NCBI RefSeq assembly: GCF_000685075.1
Contig: NZ_BAYD01000005.1
Span: forward strand, 124,001-188,000
Direction: 5' to 3'
From: Paraburkholderia oxyphila NBRC 105797
GTDB lineage: Bacteria > Pseudomonadota > Gammaproteobacteria > Burkholderiales > Burkholderiaceae
DNA length: 64,000 nucleotides
Shown: one piece after another, positions 25,440 to 33,902 of the stretch
Layout: each line of letters begins with the position of its first letter
How positions within the stretch are numbered: the first letter of the stretch is position 1
Position numbers and translations under genes: made by a program
Notes under the pieces: model-generated
The model's input: the letters and a program-made list of their open reading frames with translations, nothing else
Databases searched by the model: none
Told to the model about the DNA's origin: nothing

Positions 25440-27723
25440 GCGCATGCGCGACGCCCATGGCGCGTATGGCGCGCAGGGTGCTCATGGTGCAGACGCCGCG
25501 AGCGCGCGCGCACCGCAACGCGAGAGCCGCCGCGCCTTCCTCAAGACCGGTCTTGCGATCGCGGGCAGCCTCGTGCTGCCGCTCGCTTTCAGCGATTACG
25601 TGGAGGCCGCCGAGGACGGCACGCGCTTTCGCGAGATCAACGACTGGGTCCGCGTCGATCCCGATGGCCGCACGATCATCGGTCTCTCGCAGGCCGAAGT
25701 GGGGCAGGGTGTCTACACCGGGCTGCCGCAATTGCTGGCCGACGAGATGGACGCCGACTGGCGCCGCGTGAGCGTGGCATTCGTCACGGGGCGCGACGCC
25801 TATCGCATTGCGGCGGCGAACGAGCATCCGCAGCAATTCGTGGGCGCCTCGATGTCGGTCACCATGTTCCAGCAGCGTTTGCGCATCGCGGGCGCCCAGG
25901 CGCGCGAGGCGTTTCTCGCGGCCGGCGCGCGGCGCATGGGCGTGCGGCCCACGCAGTGCGCGACAAAGAGCGGCCGCGTGATCCATCTGCAAACGGGGCG
26001 CTCGCTGGGATATGGCGAGCTGCTCGCGGACGCGGCGCAACTGCCGCTCGATCCGCAGCCGCGCCTGAAGGCGCAGTCCGCGCGCACGCTCATCGGCCAG
26101 CCGCTGCACAAGCTCGACGCGCCCGCGAAGGTGAACGGCAGCGCCGTGTTCGGCATTGACGTGAAGGTGCCCGGCATGCTCGCGGGCGCCGTGAAAATGG
26201 CGCCCACGCTCAACGGCAAGCCCGTGGCCGTGCGCAACCGCGACACGGTGCGGGCGTTGCCCGGCGTGGTCGAGGTGGTGCCGGCAAAAGACGCCGTGAT
26301 CGTGGTGGCGAACACCTGGTGGCAGGCGAAGAAGGCGTGCGACGCGCTCGACGTGCAATGGCAAGACAGCGGGCCGCCGGCGGACAGCGCGGCGATTCTC
26401 GCCCAACGCAAGGCCGCGCTGATGGCGGAACATGCGGTGGCGGCCACGCGCATTGGCGACGCGCCGGCGCAGTTCGAAGCCGCCGCGGGTAGCAGATCGG
26501 GCTCGCAGGGCACGCACGACGCGCCCACCGGCGCAAAGGTGATCGAAGCCGACTACCACACGCCGTACATCGTCCACGCGACGATGGAGCCCGTGAACGC
26601 GACGGTGCATGTGCGCGAACACGAGATCGAAGTGTGGGGCCCGATTCAAGGCCAGGACAAGGTGCGCTGGACGCTCGGCGCCATCTTCAAACTGCCGCCC
26701 GAGAAAGTGATTGTTAACACAACGTTCCTCGGCGGAAGCTTCGGACGCAAGTACGTGCCCGATTTCGTGATTCACGCCGCCGTTGCCTCGAAGGCCGTGG
26801 GCCGCCCGGTGAAGGTGGTCCGCTCGCGCGAGGACGATATCCGCCACGGCTTCTACCGCCCCGGCGTTTCGGCGCGCATGCGCGCCGTGCTTGGCGCCGA
26901 CGGCTATCCGAGCGCGATGCACTTGCGCGTGGTGGGGCAGTCGTTGTACTGGTCGATCAAGCGCGACTACTTCGAAAAGGCGGACGGCTGGGACGAGACC
27001 ATGCTGGACGGCCTCTACGACCTTGGCTATGCGGTGCCGAACTTGCTCGTCGATTCGGTGAGCGTCGACCAGCATATTCCCGTGAGTTTCATGCGCAGCG
27101 TGGGGAGCACGTCCAGCATCTTCTTCCTCGAGAGTTTCGTGAACGAGCTCGCGCACGCCGCGCGCATCGACCCGCTCGAGTATCGGCGCACGCTGCTGCG
27201 CGACGACCTGCTCGCGCTGCGCGTGCTCGAGCGCACGGCCGCCAGGGCGAACTGGGCGCGCAGGCCCGCGCCGGGCCTGTATCGAGGGCTCGCATACTGT
27301 CTCTACACGGGGCGCGGCGGCGCGTTCACGACTTATGTCGCGATCGTGGCCGAGCTGCGCATGGTGGACGGCAAGGCGAAGCTCGAACGCGTCGTGTGCG
27401 GCATCGACTGCGGCCAGGCGATCAATCCGATGCTGATACGCGAGATGGTGGAGGGCGGCATTGGCTTCGCGCTCACCAACACTTTCAAGAGCGAAATCAC
27501 TTTCAAGGACGGCGCGGTGGTGCAGGAAAACTTCTCCGACTACCCGCTGCTGTACCTCTCGCAGATGCCGAAGATCGAAGTCGAGATCGTCGAAAGCGAT
27601 CGCACGCCGCAAGGCTGCGGCGAGGTCGTGCTGCCGCCCGTTGCGCCCGCCGTGGCCGCCGCGTTGTTCGAGGCGAACGGCACGCGCCTGCGGTCCATGC
27701 CGATCGAACAGGCGCTGGCCTGA
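25420..27723 (+). CDS. iorB: Molybdopterin-binding subunit, aldehyde/isoquinoline oxidoreductase family, Tat-exported
   Basis: A 767-residue large subunit of the xanthine-oxidase family (IorB/aldehyde dehydrogenase type). It has a twin-arginine signal SRRAFLK (Arg37-Arg38) and hydrophobic GLAIAGSLVLPLAF, so the complex is probably exported folded to the periplasm. Molybdopterin-contact motifs include SQAEVGQGVYTGLPQLLADE, FLGGSFGRKYVPDF, GVYRGLA-like and TPQGCGEVVLPPVAPA near the end with the catalytic glutamate. A 35-residue Ala/Gly/His-rich leader precedes the Tat motif and starts inside the 2Fe-2S gene; ATG 25444 is an alternative start. It oxidises an aldehyde or N-heterocycle by hydroxylation with water; the substrate is not predictable. 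Confidence 0.92.
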   Translation: MSQRTPERMRDAHGAYGAQGAHGADAASARAPQRESRRAFLKTGLAIAGSLVLPLAFSDYVEAAEDGTRFREINDWVRVDPDGRTIIGLSQAEVGQGVYTGLPQLLADEMDADWRRVSVAFVTGRDAYRIAAANEHPQQFVGASMSVTMFQQRLRIAGAQAREAFLAAGARRMGVRPTQCATKSGRVIHLQTGRSLGYGELLADAAQLPLDPQPRLKAQSARTLIGQPLHKLDAPAKVNGSAVFGIDVKVPGMLAGAVKMAPTLNGKPVAVRNRDTVRALPGVVEVVPAKDAVIVVANTWWQAKKACDALDVQWQDSGPPADSAAILAQRKAALMAEHAVAATRIGDAPAQFEAAAGSRSGSQGTHDAPTGAKVIEADYHTPYIVHATMEPVNATVHVREHEIEVWGPIQGQDKVRWTLGAIFKLPPEKVIVNTTFLGGSFGRKYVPDFVIHAAVASKAVGRPVKVVRSREDDIRHGFYRPGVSARMRAVLGADGYPSAMHLRVVGQSLYWSIKRDYFEKADGWDETMLDGLYDLGYAVPNLLVDSVSVDQHIPVSFMRSVGSTSSIFFLESFVNELAHAARIDPLEYRRTLLRDDLLALRVLERTAARANWARRPAPGLYRGLAYCLYTGRGGAFTTYVAIVAELRMVDGKAKLERVVCGIDCGQAINPMLIREMVEGGIGFALTNTFKSEITFKDGAVVQENFSDYPLLYLSQMPKIEVEIVESDRTPQGCGEVVLPPVAPAVAAALFEANGTRLRSMPIEQALA

Positions 27724-27761
27724 GCGTCAAAGCGTATTTTCCCCACAAAAGACTGTCGATC

Positions 27762-28103
27762 ATGATACGGATTCCTTATTTGATCATCGCGCTCGCGGGC
27801 GCGTTGTTTGCCGCTGGCGCGCGCGCCGAGCCCCCAGTCGATGCGGCCCGCGCCCGCCAGATCGCCACGCAGCACGCCTGCTTCGGCTGTCATGCGGTGG
27901 ACAAGAAACTCGTGGGACCGGCCTGGCGTGACGTGGCCGCGCGCTACGCGGGCAAGCCAGGTGCTGCGGCCACGCTCGTTGCCCATATCCAGAACGGCAG
28001 TTCGGGCACCTGGGGCGCCGTGCCGATGCCGCCCAACGCAATCAGCGCGGGCGACGCGCAAGCCGTCGTGCAATGGATTCTTGCGGGCAACAAGACTGAC
28101 TGA
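27762..28103 (+). CDS. Periplasmic class I cytochrome c
   Basis: A 113-residue protein with a cleavable signal (MIRIPYLIIALAGALFAAGARA) and a single haem-attachment motif CFGCH, followed by KKLVGPAWRDVAARY. The distal Met is probably in VPMPPN. Size and pattern match cytochrome c551/c552-type carriers. Lying 38 bases after the Mo subunit, it is the likely electron acceptor of the exported hydroxylase, feeding electrons to a terminal oxidase. Confidence 0.9.
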   Translation: MIRIPYLIIALAGALFAAGARAEPPVDAARARQIATQHACFGCHAVDKKLVGPAWRDVAARYAGKPGAAATLVAHIQNGSSGTWGAVPMPPNAISAGDAQAVVQWILAGNKTD

Positions 28104-28177
28104 CGCGAGCGGCCGCGTGGGCGGTCATGCATGCACGCATACCAATAAGCATTACTGATCAATATCGGAGACACGTC

Positions 28178-29251
28178 ATGAAAAAGCGGATCGCGGCAGT
28201 ATTGCTCGCCGGCACGTCGGCGCTCGCGTGGGGACAAAGCAGCGTCTCGCTCTACGGCATCGTCGACACGGGCATCGAGTACTACAACAACGCGGCGAAG
28301 GGCGGCTCGTTCGTGGGCATGCCCTCGCTCACGGGCGAGGTGCCGTCGCGCTTCGGCCTGCGTGGCCAGGAGGATCTGGGCGGCGGCTACAAGACCTTCT
28401 TCGTGCTGGAGAGCGGCTTCGCGCCCAACAGCGGCGCGCTCAATTACGGCGGCCGCCTGTTCGGGCGCCAGGCGAATTTGGGCGTGACGAGCGACTACGG
28501 CACGCTCACACTCGGCCGCCAGATGAACATGTCGATGTACGTGCTGTTCAACGCGGACGTGATCGGCCCCTCGATTCATTCGATGGCGAGCTTCGACAGC
28601 TATCTGCCGAACGCGCGCAGCGACAACGCCGTGGGCTACCTCGGCAAATTCCACGGCGTGACGGTCGGCGGCACCTATAGCTTCGGGCGCGATGCGGCGG
28701 GTCCGGCCGGGCCTTCGGCAACCAACTGCGCGGGGCAGATTCCCGGCGACGCCGTGGCCTGCCGCCAGTACACGATGATGCTCGCCTACGACAACGCATG
28801 GGGCGGCGCGGCGGCCTCGTACGACGTGATGTATGGCGGACCGGGCGCCTCGGCGCCGCTCGTGAGCAGCGCCGACACCGACAAGCGCGCGATCGTCGAC
28901 GCCTATGTGAAGTTCGGCGCGGCCAAGGTGGGCGGCGGCTGGATACGCCGCAACACCGCGGCGGCGGAACACGCCCAGTCGGACATCTTCTTTCTCGGCG
29001 CGGAGTATTACGTGACGCCCATGTTCGCGCTCGACGCGCAGGCGTTGCGCTACATCTTGCGCGATCATTCGGATTCGACGCTGCTGGTCGGGCGCGCAAA
29101 CTATTTCATCTCGAAGCGCACGACGCTTTATGCTTCGCTGGGTTACATGATGAACAGCGCGCTCGCGGCGAACGCCGTGGCCGCGGCCGGCACGGTGACG
29201 CCGGGCGCGAACCAGTTCGGCGCGATGATGGGCATCCAGCAGCGCTTTTGA
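28178..29251 (+). CDS. Gram-negative general porin (OmpC-like, Burkholderia type)
   Basis: A 357-residue outer-membrane trimeric porin. The signal MKKRIAAVLLAGTSALAWGQ precedes the mature start SSVSLYGIVDTGIEY, which is the usual beta-proteobacterial porin signature. SRFGLRGQEDLGGGYKTFFVLESGF and FGRQANLGVTSDYGTLTLGRQ follow, and the protein ends in Phe as required for BAM recognition. GGAG lies upstream of ATG 28178, which fixes the start over an in-frame upstream codon. Placed after the Mo hydroxylase and cytochrome genes, it probably admits their substrate. Confidence 0.92.
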   Translation: MKKRIAAVLLAGTSALAWGQSSVSLYGIVDTGIEYYNNAAKGGSFVGMPSLTGEVPSRFGLRGQEDLGGGYKTFFVLESGFAPNSGALNYGGRLFGRQANLGVTSDYGTLTLGRQMNMSMYVLFNADVIGPSIHSMASFDSYLPNARSDNAVGYLGKFHGVTVGGTYSFGRDAAGPAGPSATNCAGQIPGDAVACRQYTMMLAYDNAWGGAAASYDVMYGGPGASAPLVSSADTDKRAIVDAYVKFGAAKVGGGWIRRNTAAAEHAQSDIFFLGAEYYVTPMFALDAQALRYILRDHSDSTLLVGRANYFISKRTTLYASLGYMMNSALAANAVAAAGTVTPGANQFGAMMGIQQRF

Positions 29252-29305
29252 CGCCGCACGCCATGTGCGGATAGAAAGCACCCGAAACGGAACGGAGAGG
29301 AGCAG

Positions 29306-30286
29306 ATGGCGACAGACCTGTTGAGCGCCGCGCTGGCGGATCTGCGCGCCGACGCCGTGGTGACCGGCCACTTCTCGCTCGCGGCGCCGTGGGCGTTCGT
29401 GAAGCCGGCGGTCGAGGGCGCGGCGTTCAGGACCGCCTTCGGCGGCCCGTACACCATCATCGTGGAGGGCATGGAGCCGTTGCGCGTCGAGGCGGGCGAC
29501 TTCGTGCTGCTGCCGCACGGCCACGAGCACGTGCTCGCCTCGGCGCCCGGTGTCGCGCCGGTGCCCTTCGACGATCTCGTCGCGCGCGAGGGCATCCGCC
29601 CGAGCTTCGACACGCCCTTGCGGCTCACGGCGGGTGGCGGCGGCGAGGTCTGCGACCTCTATACGGGCATCGTGTTTTACCGCGAGGCGGTGCGCAATCC
29701 GCTGTTCTCGGTGCTGCCGCCGCTCATTCATGTGCGCGCCAACGATCCCGCCGTCGGCCCCTGGCTAGCCGATACGCTGATGGCTTTCATCCGCGAATCG
29801 ATGGCGTGCCAGCCGGGCTGGGCGGTCGCGGCGGCGCGCCTCGCCGACGTGCTGTTCGTGCAGTTGCTGCGCGCGCATCTCGCCTCGGCGATCAGCCACA
29901 CGGGTTGGCTGCGCGGTCTGATGGATCCGCAGATCGGCCGTGCGATCGCGCAATTGCACCGCCACCCGGAGCGCGACTGGACCGTCGAATCGCTGGCGGC
30001 CACGGCCGGTATGTCGCGCTCGCGCTTTAGCGCGCGTTTCGTCGAGCTCGTCGAAGAAACGCCGATCGGGCATCTCACCGCCTATCGCATGTATGTCGCG
30101 AGCGGCGCGCTGCGCGATTCGCGGCGGCGCCTGATCGAGATTGCGACGAGCGTCGGCTATGCGTCGGAGAAGGCGTTCATTCGCGCGTTCCGGCGCTGGT
30201 CGGGCATGGCGCCCAAGCAGTACGCGCGCAGCATGCGCGATCCGCACGACGCGCCCTACGCGCCTGGCGTGCCCTATGGCGCGTGA
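29306..30286 (+). CDS. AraC-family regulator with N-terminal cupin domain
   Basis: A 326-residue regulator. An N-terminal cupin-type ligand domain (YTIIVEGMEPLRVEAGDFVLLPHGHEHVL region) is followed by a C-terminal AraC DNA-binding domain (TVESLAATAGMSRSRFSARF and IEIATSVGYASEKAFIRAFRRW). GAGGAG precedes the ATG. It is the last gene in the hydroxylase-cytochrome-porin series and likely its regulator. Its last 13 bases overlap the 3' end of the convergent amidase gene. Confidence 0.9.
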   Translation: MATDLLSAALADLRADAVVTGHFSLAAPWAFVKPAVEGAAFRTAFGGPYTIIVEGMEPLRVEAGDFVLLPHGHEHVLASAPGVAPVPFDDLVAREGIRPSFDTPLRLTAGGGGEVCDLYTGIVFYREAVRNPLFSVLPPLIHVRANDPAVGPWLADTLMAFIRESMACQPGWAVAAARLADVLFVQLLRAHLASAISHTGWLRGLMDPQIGRAIAQLHRHPERDWTVESLAATAGMSRSRFSARFVELVEETPIGHLTAYRMYVASGALRDSRRRLIEIATSVGYASEKAFIRAFRRWSGMAPKQYARSMRDPHDAPYAPGVPYGA

Positions 30287-31476
30287 GCCGGCATGAACTC
30301 GAACGAGGGCGTGGGCACGAACTTGTCCGCGGTTTCGCCGGAATACATCTGGCCGGCGTCGATCGTGAGTTTCATCACCGGTGCGCCGGGCTTCAGGTTC
30401 AGCTTGTGCAGCGAGACCCAGAACGTATCGGGGCGCGTAGCCGAATCGAAGTAATAGACGAGGTTGGTCTGATCCGAGACCGTGCGCCAGATCGTGGAAG
30501 ACAGATTGGGCATCTCGGGCGTGCGGATGCCAAGCGGCACGCTCACCGAACGCATCACGCTCATCACGCTCGCGACCTGCTGAAACGCGCCGTTCTGCAT
30601 CGGCACGCCGGCCATGTAGTTCGGATCGGCGCGCCTCGGAATGGCGTCGAGCAGGAACGACGCGCGCACGAAGCGGTCGGCGGCGCGGTTCGTGCCCGGC
30701 AGGAAGCTCAGCCCGCCAATGCCCTTCCAGTACGCGTCGAGCGCGAGCTGCTCGCTGTAGATCGGCGAGTTCGTCATGATCCGGTAGGCCTTGCCGTGAT
30801 GGATCACGAGCTTGCCGTCGAGATATTCGAGGATGGCGGAGTCGCCGCTCGCATCGGAGAGCGAGAGATGGATCGTGACGGGTTTGCCGTCGGGCAGCGG
30901 CGGCGCGATGATCTGGAACGGCTCCTTGCCGAGCGCCTCAATCGCCTCGCTTACGCTCGCGTAGTTGTCGAGCACGTATTGCGCCCACAGGCTGATCGCC
31001 ATGGGCGGGCGGCCCGAGCCGGGCTTGCCGTAGTCGGTCTCCGCGAGGTAGAGCGCATTGGCCACGAGGCCGCGCTCGTTCATGCCGTCCACGCTGCCGA
31101 TGTCGTAGCCCGAGACCACCACGCTGCCGTATTTCGAGCGCCAGCGCGGTGAATGAGGGCCGGCCTCGCCATCGCGATCGATGCCGGCGGGGAAGACCCA
31201 GAGATTCGAGCGCATGTCTTCGGACCAGTCCATCGAGCGGCCCGTGATGACGAGACCGTTCTCGCCCATGTAGAGCGCGCGCGTGCAGGCCGGCGCGATG
31301 CAGGCCCAGAGCAGCGCGCCCGCGGCGAGGATCGACGCGGCGGCGGAGGTGGCGGCGCGCCGCGGAGGGCGTGCGAGTTTTGGCTTGAAGTGGGGCGTGA
31401 AGCGGGACGCAAAGCGGAGGCGGGGCGCAAAGCGGGACATGAGGCGGGACGCGAAGCGGAATGTGAAGCGGGACAT
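30274..31476 (-). CDS. Secreted linear-amide C-N hydrolase (choloylglycine hydrolase/penicillin V acylase family)
   Basis: A 400-residue Ntn-type hydrolase. After a hydrophobic segment (SILAAGALLWACIAPA) comes Cys64 in ACTRALY, which would become the N-terminal nucleophile after signal cleavage. Family motifs MDWSEDMRSNLWVFPAG, VDGMNERGLVANALYL, and MTNSPIY followed by a later NPNYM-like segment support cleavage of a linear amide such as a bile-salt conjugate, penicillin V or acyl-homoserine lactone. The first 35 residues are a run of degenerate Ser-Arg-Phe units encoded by short DNA repeats, so the true start could be ATG 31440 or later. It is convergent with the AraC gene (13-base overlap). 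Confidence 0.85.
   Translation of the reverse strand: MSRFTFRFASRLMSRFAPRLRFASRFTPHFKPKLARPPRRAATSAAASILAAGALLWACIAPACTRALYMGENGLVITGRSMDWSEDMRSNLWVFPAGIDRDGEAGPHSPRWRSKYGSVVVSGYDIGSVDGMNERGLVANALYLAETDYGKPGSGRPPMAISLWAQYVLDNYASVSEAIEALGKEPFQIIAPPLPDGKPVTIHLSLSDASGDSAILEYLDGKLVIHHGKAYRIMTNSPIYSEQLALDAYWKGIGGLSFLPGTNRAADRFVRASFLLDAIPRRADPNYMAGVPMQNGAFQQVASVMSVMRSVSVPLGIRTPEMPNLSSTIWRTVSDQTNLVYYFDSATRPDTFWVSLHKLNLKPGAPVMKLTIDAGQMYSGETADKFVPTPSFEFMPAHAP
31377..31476 (-). repeat. Degenerate 20-22 bp tandem repeats at 5' end of amidase gene
   Basis: Read on the plus strand, the segment contains repeated GCGGGACGC-AAGCGG units (for example AAGCGGGACATGAGGCGGGA followed by CGCGAAGCGGAATGTGAAG). They encode repeated MSRF/FASR/APRLRF tripeptide-like units at the extreme N-terminus, upstream of the signal sequence. 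Unit length drifts between about 18 and 22 bases. Confidence 0.6.
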
Positions 31477-31636
31477 GATTGCGCGCTCCAGAGGCGGGAT
31501 TGGCCGGGCAGGGCAGCGCCGATCATGCCACGGAAGTGGCGGCGCCCGCGTCGTGCGTGACCACGCAAGCCTGCACGCGCCGCGCTTCACGCATGGCTTC
31601 GCGCGTGACGTCGCGCCGTGCCCGGTATCGGGCCGC

Positions 31637-32554
31637 TCAGGCCTTGCGTGCCTTGAGCTCGAGCGCGAGGAAATCGACGAACGCGCGAATCCGCGTGGAC
31701 ATCTGATGACGCTGCAGATAGACGGCGTAGATGTCCGCGTTGGGCGTCTCGTACTCGGGCAGCACTTGCACGAGCCGGCCGTCGGCCAGATAGTCGGCGA
31801 TGTCCCATTCGGCGCGCATCAGGATGCCGTGTCCCTCCAGCGCCCAGCGCACGGCGATCTCGCCGTCGTTGGTGGTGAGATTGCCGTTGATGCGCACCGC
31901 CTCGGTCTTGTGCGTCGTGCCGCGCCCCGACGCGAGGCGCCAGACGCCGTAGGCCTCGTCGCCCTGACGTATGCCGATGCAGTTGTGGCGCGCAAGTTCC
32001 TGGGGCGTCGCGGGCAGCCCGTGCTGCGCGAGATACGAGGGCGCCGCGCAGAGCAGGCGCCGGTTGGCCGCGAGGCGGCGCGCCACCACGCGCGTGTCGG
32101 GCGGCTCGCCAAAGCGGATGCAGACATCGAAGGTGTCGTCGGTGAGCGGCGGCGGCGCCACCGAGAGCTGCAACTGCACCGTGACCTGCGGATGCTTCGC
32201 CACGAAGCGCGAGATGGCCGGGCCCACGTGGCTGCGCCCGAAGCCAAGCGTCGCGTTCACGCGCAGGAGGCCCTTGGGGCTCTTCTTCGCGCTGCCGAGC
32301 AGCTCGGCCAGCTCGTCGATTTCGTCGAGAATGCGCCGCGCGCGCTCGAGGTACAGTTCGCCCTCGGGCGTCAGCATCATGCGCCGCGTGGTGCGGTTCA
32401 CGAGCGGCACGCCCGCGCGCTGCTCCATCTGCGTGAGCCGCTTGCTCACGGCGGCGGCGGTCAGGCCCAGCTCGCGCGCCGCCGCGCTCAGGCTGCCCGC
32501 CGCCGAAAGCGTGGAGAAGAACGAGAGATCGGCGGGATGCACGGCGTCCGTCAT
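31637..32554 (-). CDS. LysR-family regulator of the tartrate/D-malate module (DmlR-like)
   Basis: A 305-residue LysR protein: HTH (LSFFSTLSAAGSLSAAARE, LTAAAVSKRLTQMEQ, RTTRRMMLTPEG) and effector domain (GLLRVNATLGFGRSHVGPAI; FDVCIRFGEPPDTRVVARRL; IYAVYLQRHQMSTRIRAFVDFL). ATG 32554 gives MTDAVHPADLSFF; a GTG 9 bases upstream is in frame. It is divergent from the tartrate/D-malate dehydrogenase gene, the arrangement known for dmlR-dmlA, and probably activates it in response to the dicarboxylate. Confidence 0.9.
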   Translation of the reverse strand: MTDAVHPADLSFFSTLSAAGSLSAAARELGLTAAAVSKRLTQMEQRAGVPLVNRTTRRMMLTPEGELYLERARRILDEIDELAELLGSAKKSPKGLLRVNATLGFGRSHVGPAISRFVAKHPQVTVQLQLSVAPPPLTDDTFDVCIRFGEPPDTRVVARRLAANRRLLCAAPSYLAQHGLPATPQELARHNCIGIRQGDEAYGVWRLASGRGTTHKTEAVRINGNLTTNDGEIAVRWALEGHGILMRAEWDIADYLADGRLVQVLPEYETPNADIYAVYLQRHQMSTRIRAFVDFLALELKARKA

Positions 32555-32668
32555 GATCCGCACTTGTGAATTGAAGTTAAGAATGCTTTGAGTCTAGCAC
32601 CGGTTGCGGCGCTTCAGGTTCGGTAAAGTCGGTCCCACATTCAATCGAAGGACGTGGAGACGGACACC

Positions 32669-33751
32669 ATGAAGACCTATCGCATCGCAACCATTCCTGG
32701 CGACGGCATCGGCAAGGAGGTCGTGCCGGCAGGCAAGGCCGTGCTGGAGGCGCTCGCGCGCACGAACCGCTCGTTCGCCTTCGAGTTCGAGAACTTCGAC
32801 TGGGGCGCCGACTACTACCGCGCCAACGGCGTGATGATGCCCGCCGACGGCCTCGACCAGATCCGCGACAAGGATGCGATCCTGTTCGGCTCCGCGGGCG
32901 ACCCCGACGTGCCCGATCACATCACGCTCTGGGGCCTGCGCCTGAAGATCTGCCAGGGGTTCGACCAGTACGCGAACGTGCGTCCGACGCGCATCCTGCC
33001 CGGCATCGACGCGCCGCTCAAGCGCTGCGGCCCGGATGACCTGAACTGGGTGATCGTGCGCGAGAACTCCGAGGGCGAATACGCGGGCGTGGGCGGGCGC
33101 GTGCACCAGGGCCACCCGATCGAGGCGGCCACCGACGTCTCGATCCTCACGCGCGCCGGCGTCGAGCGCATCATGCGCTTCGCGTTCCGTCTGGCGCAGT
33201 CGCGTCCGCGCAAACTGCTCACCGTCATCACGAAGAGCAACGCGCAGCGTCACGCGATGGTGATGTGGGACGAGATCGCCAACCAGATCGCCGCCGAATT
33301 CCCGGACGTGAAGTGGGACAAGGAACTCGTCGATGCCGCGACCGCGCGCATGGTGAACCGGCCCGCCACGCTCGACACCATCGTCGCGACCAACCTGCAC
33401 GCGGACATCCTGAGCGACCTGGCCGCCGCGCTCGCGGGCAGCCTCGGCATCGCGCCCACGGGCAACATCGACCCCGAGCGCCGCTATCCGTCGATGTTCG
33501 AGCCGATCCATGGCTCGGCGTTCGACATCATGGGCAAGGGCCTCGCGAATCCGGTGGGCACGTTCTGGTCGGTCGTGATGATGCTCGAGCATCTGGGCGA
33601 GCAGGCGGCCGCGCAGCAGGTGATGGCCGCGATCGAGCGCGTGACGGCGGACCCGGCGTTGCACACCGGCGACCTCGGCGGCAAGGCCACCACGGCGCAG
33701 GTGACCGAGGCCGTGTGCGCGCTGATCGAAAAGGTGGCCGTGGCGGCCTGA
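32669..33751 (+). CDS. ttuC: Tartrate dehydrogenase / D-malate dehydrogenase (decarboxylating)
   Basis: A 360-residue member of the isocitrate/isopropylmalate dehydrogenase family: MKTYRIATIPGDGIGKEVVP, VIVRENSEGEYAGVGGR, KSNAQRHAMVMW, DAATARMVNRPATLDTIVATNL and GDILSD-like LHADILSDLAAALAG, plus EPIHGSAFDIMGKGLANPVG near the end. These match TtuC/DmlA enzymes, which oxidise and decarboxylate D-malate or meso-tartrate with NAD and a divalent metal. GGAG lies 9 bases before ATG 32669. Length is the family norm. With the MFS permease that follows, it forms a dicarboxylate-utilisation operon. Confidence 0.93.
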   Translation: MKTYRIATIPGDGIGKEVVPAGKAVLEALARTNRSFAFEFENFDWGADYYRANGVMMPADGLDQIRDKDAILFGSAGDPDVPDHITLWGLRLKICQGFDQYANVRPTRILPGIDAPLKRCGPDDLNWVIVRENSEGEYAGVGGRVHQGHPIEAATDVSILTRAGVERIMRFAFRLAQSRPRKLLTVITKSNAQRHAMVMWDEIANQIAAEFPDVKWDKELVDAATARMVNRPATLDTIVATNLHADILSDLAAALAGSLGIAPTGNIDPERRYPSMFEPIHGSAFDIMGKGLANPVGTFWSVVMMLEHLGEQAAAQQVMAAIERVTADPALHTGDLGGKATTAQVTEAVCALIEKVAVAA

Positions 33752-33902
33752 GCCATCGGCCATTGCTGCCTGATTGGCTGCTGGATTGGCTGCCCGGCGG
33801 CGCGTGTGTATATACAGACGAATTCACTACGACACACGCACGCGCCGCTTTGAAACCGTGGCCCGCGCCTCGCGCGCGGCACGGTCTCCAAGGAGGAGAC
33901 AC

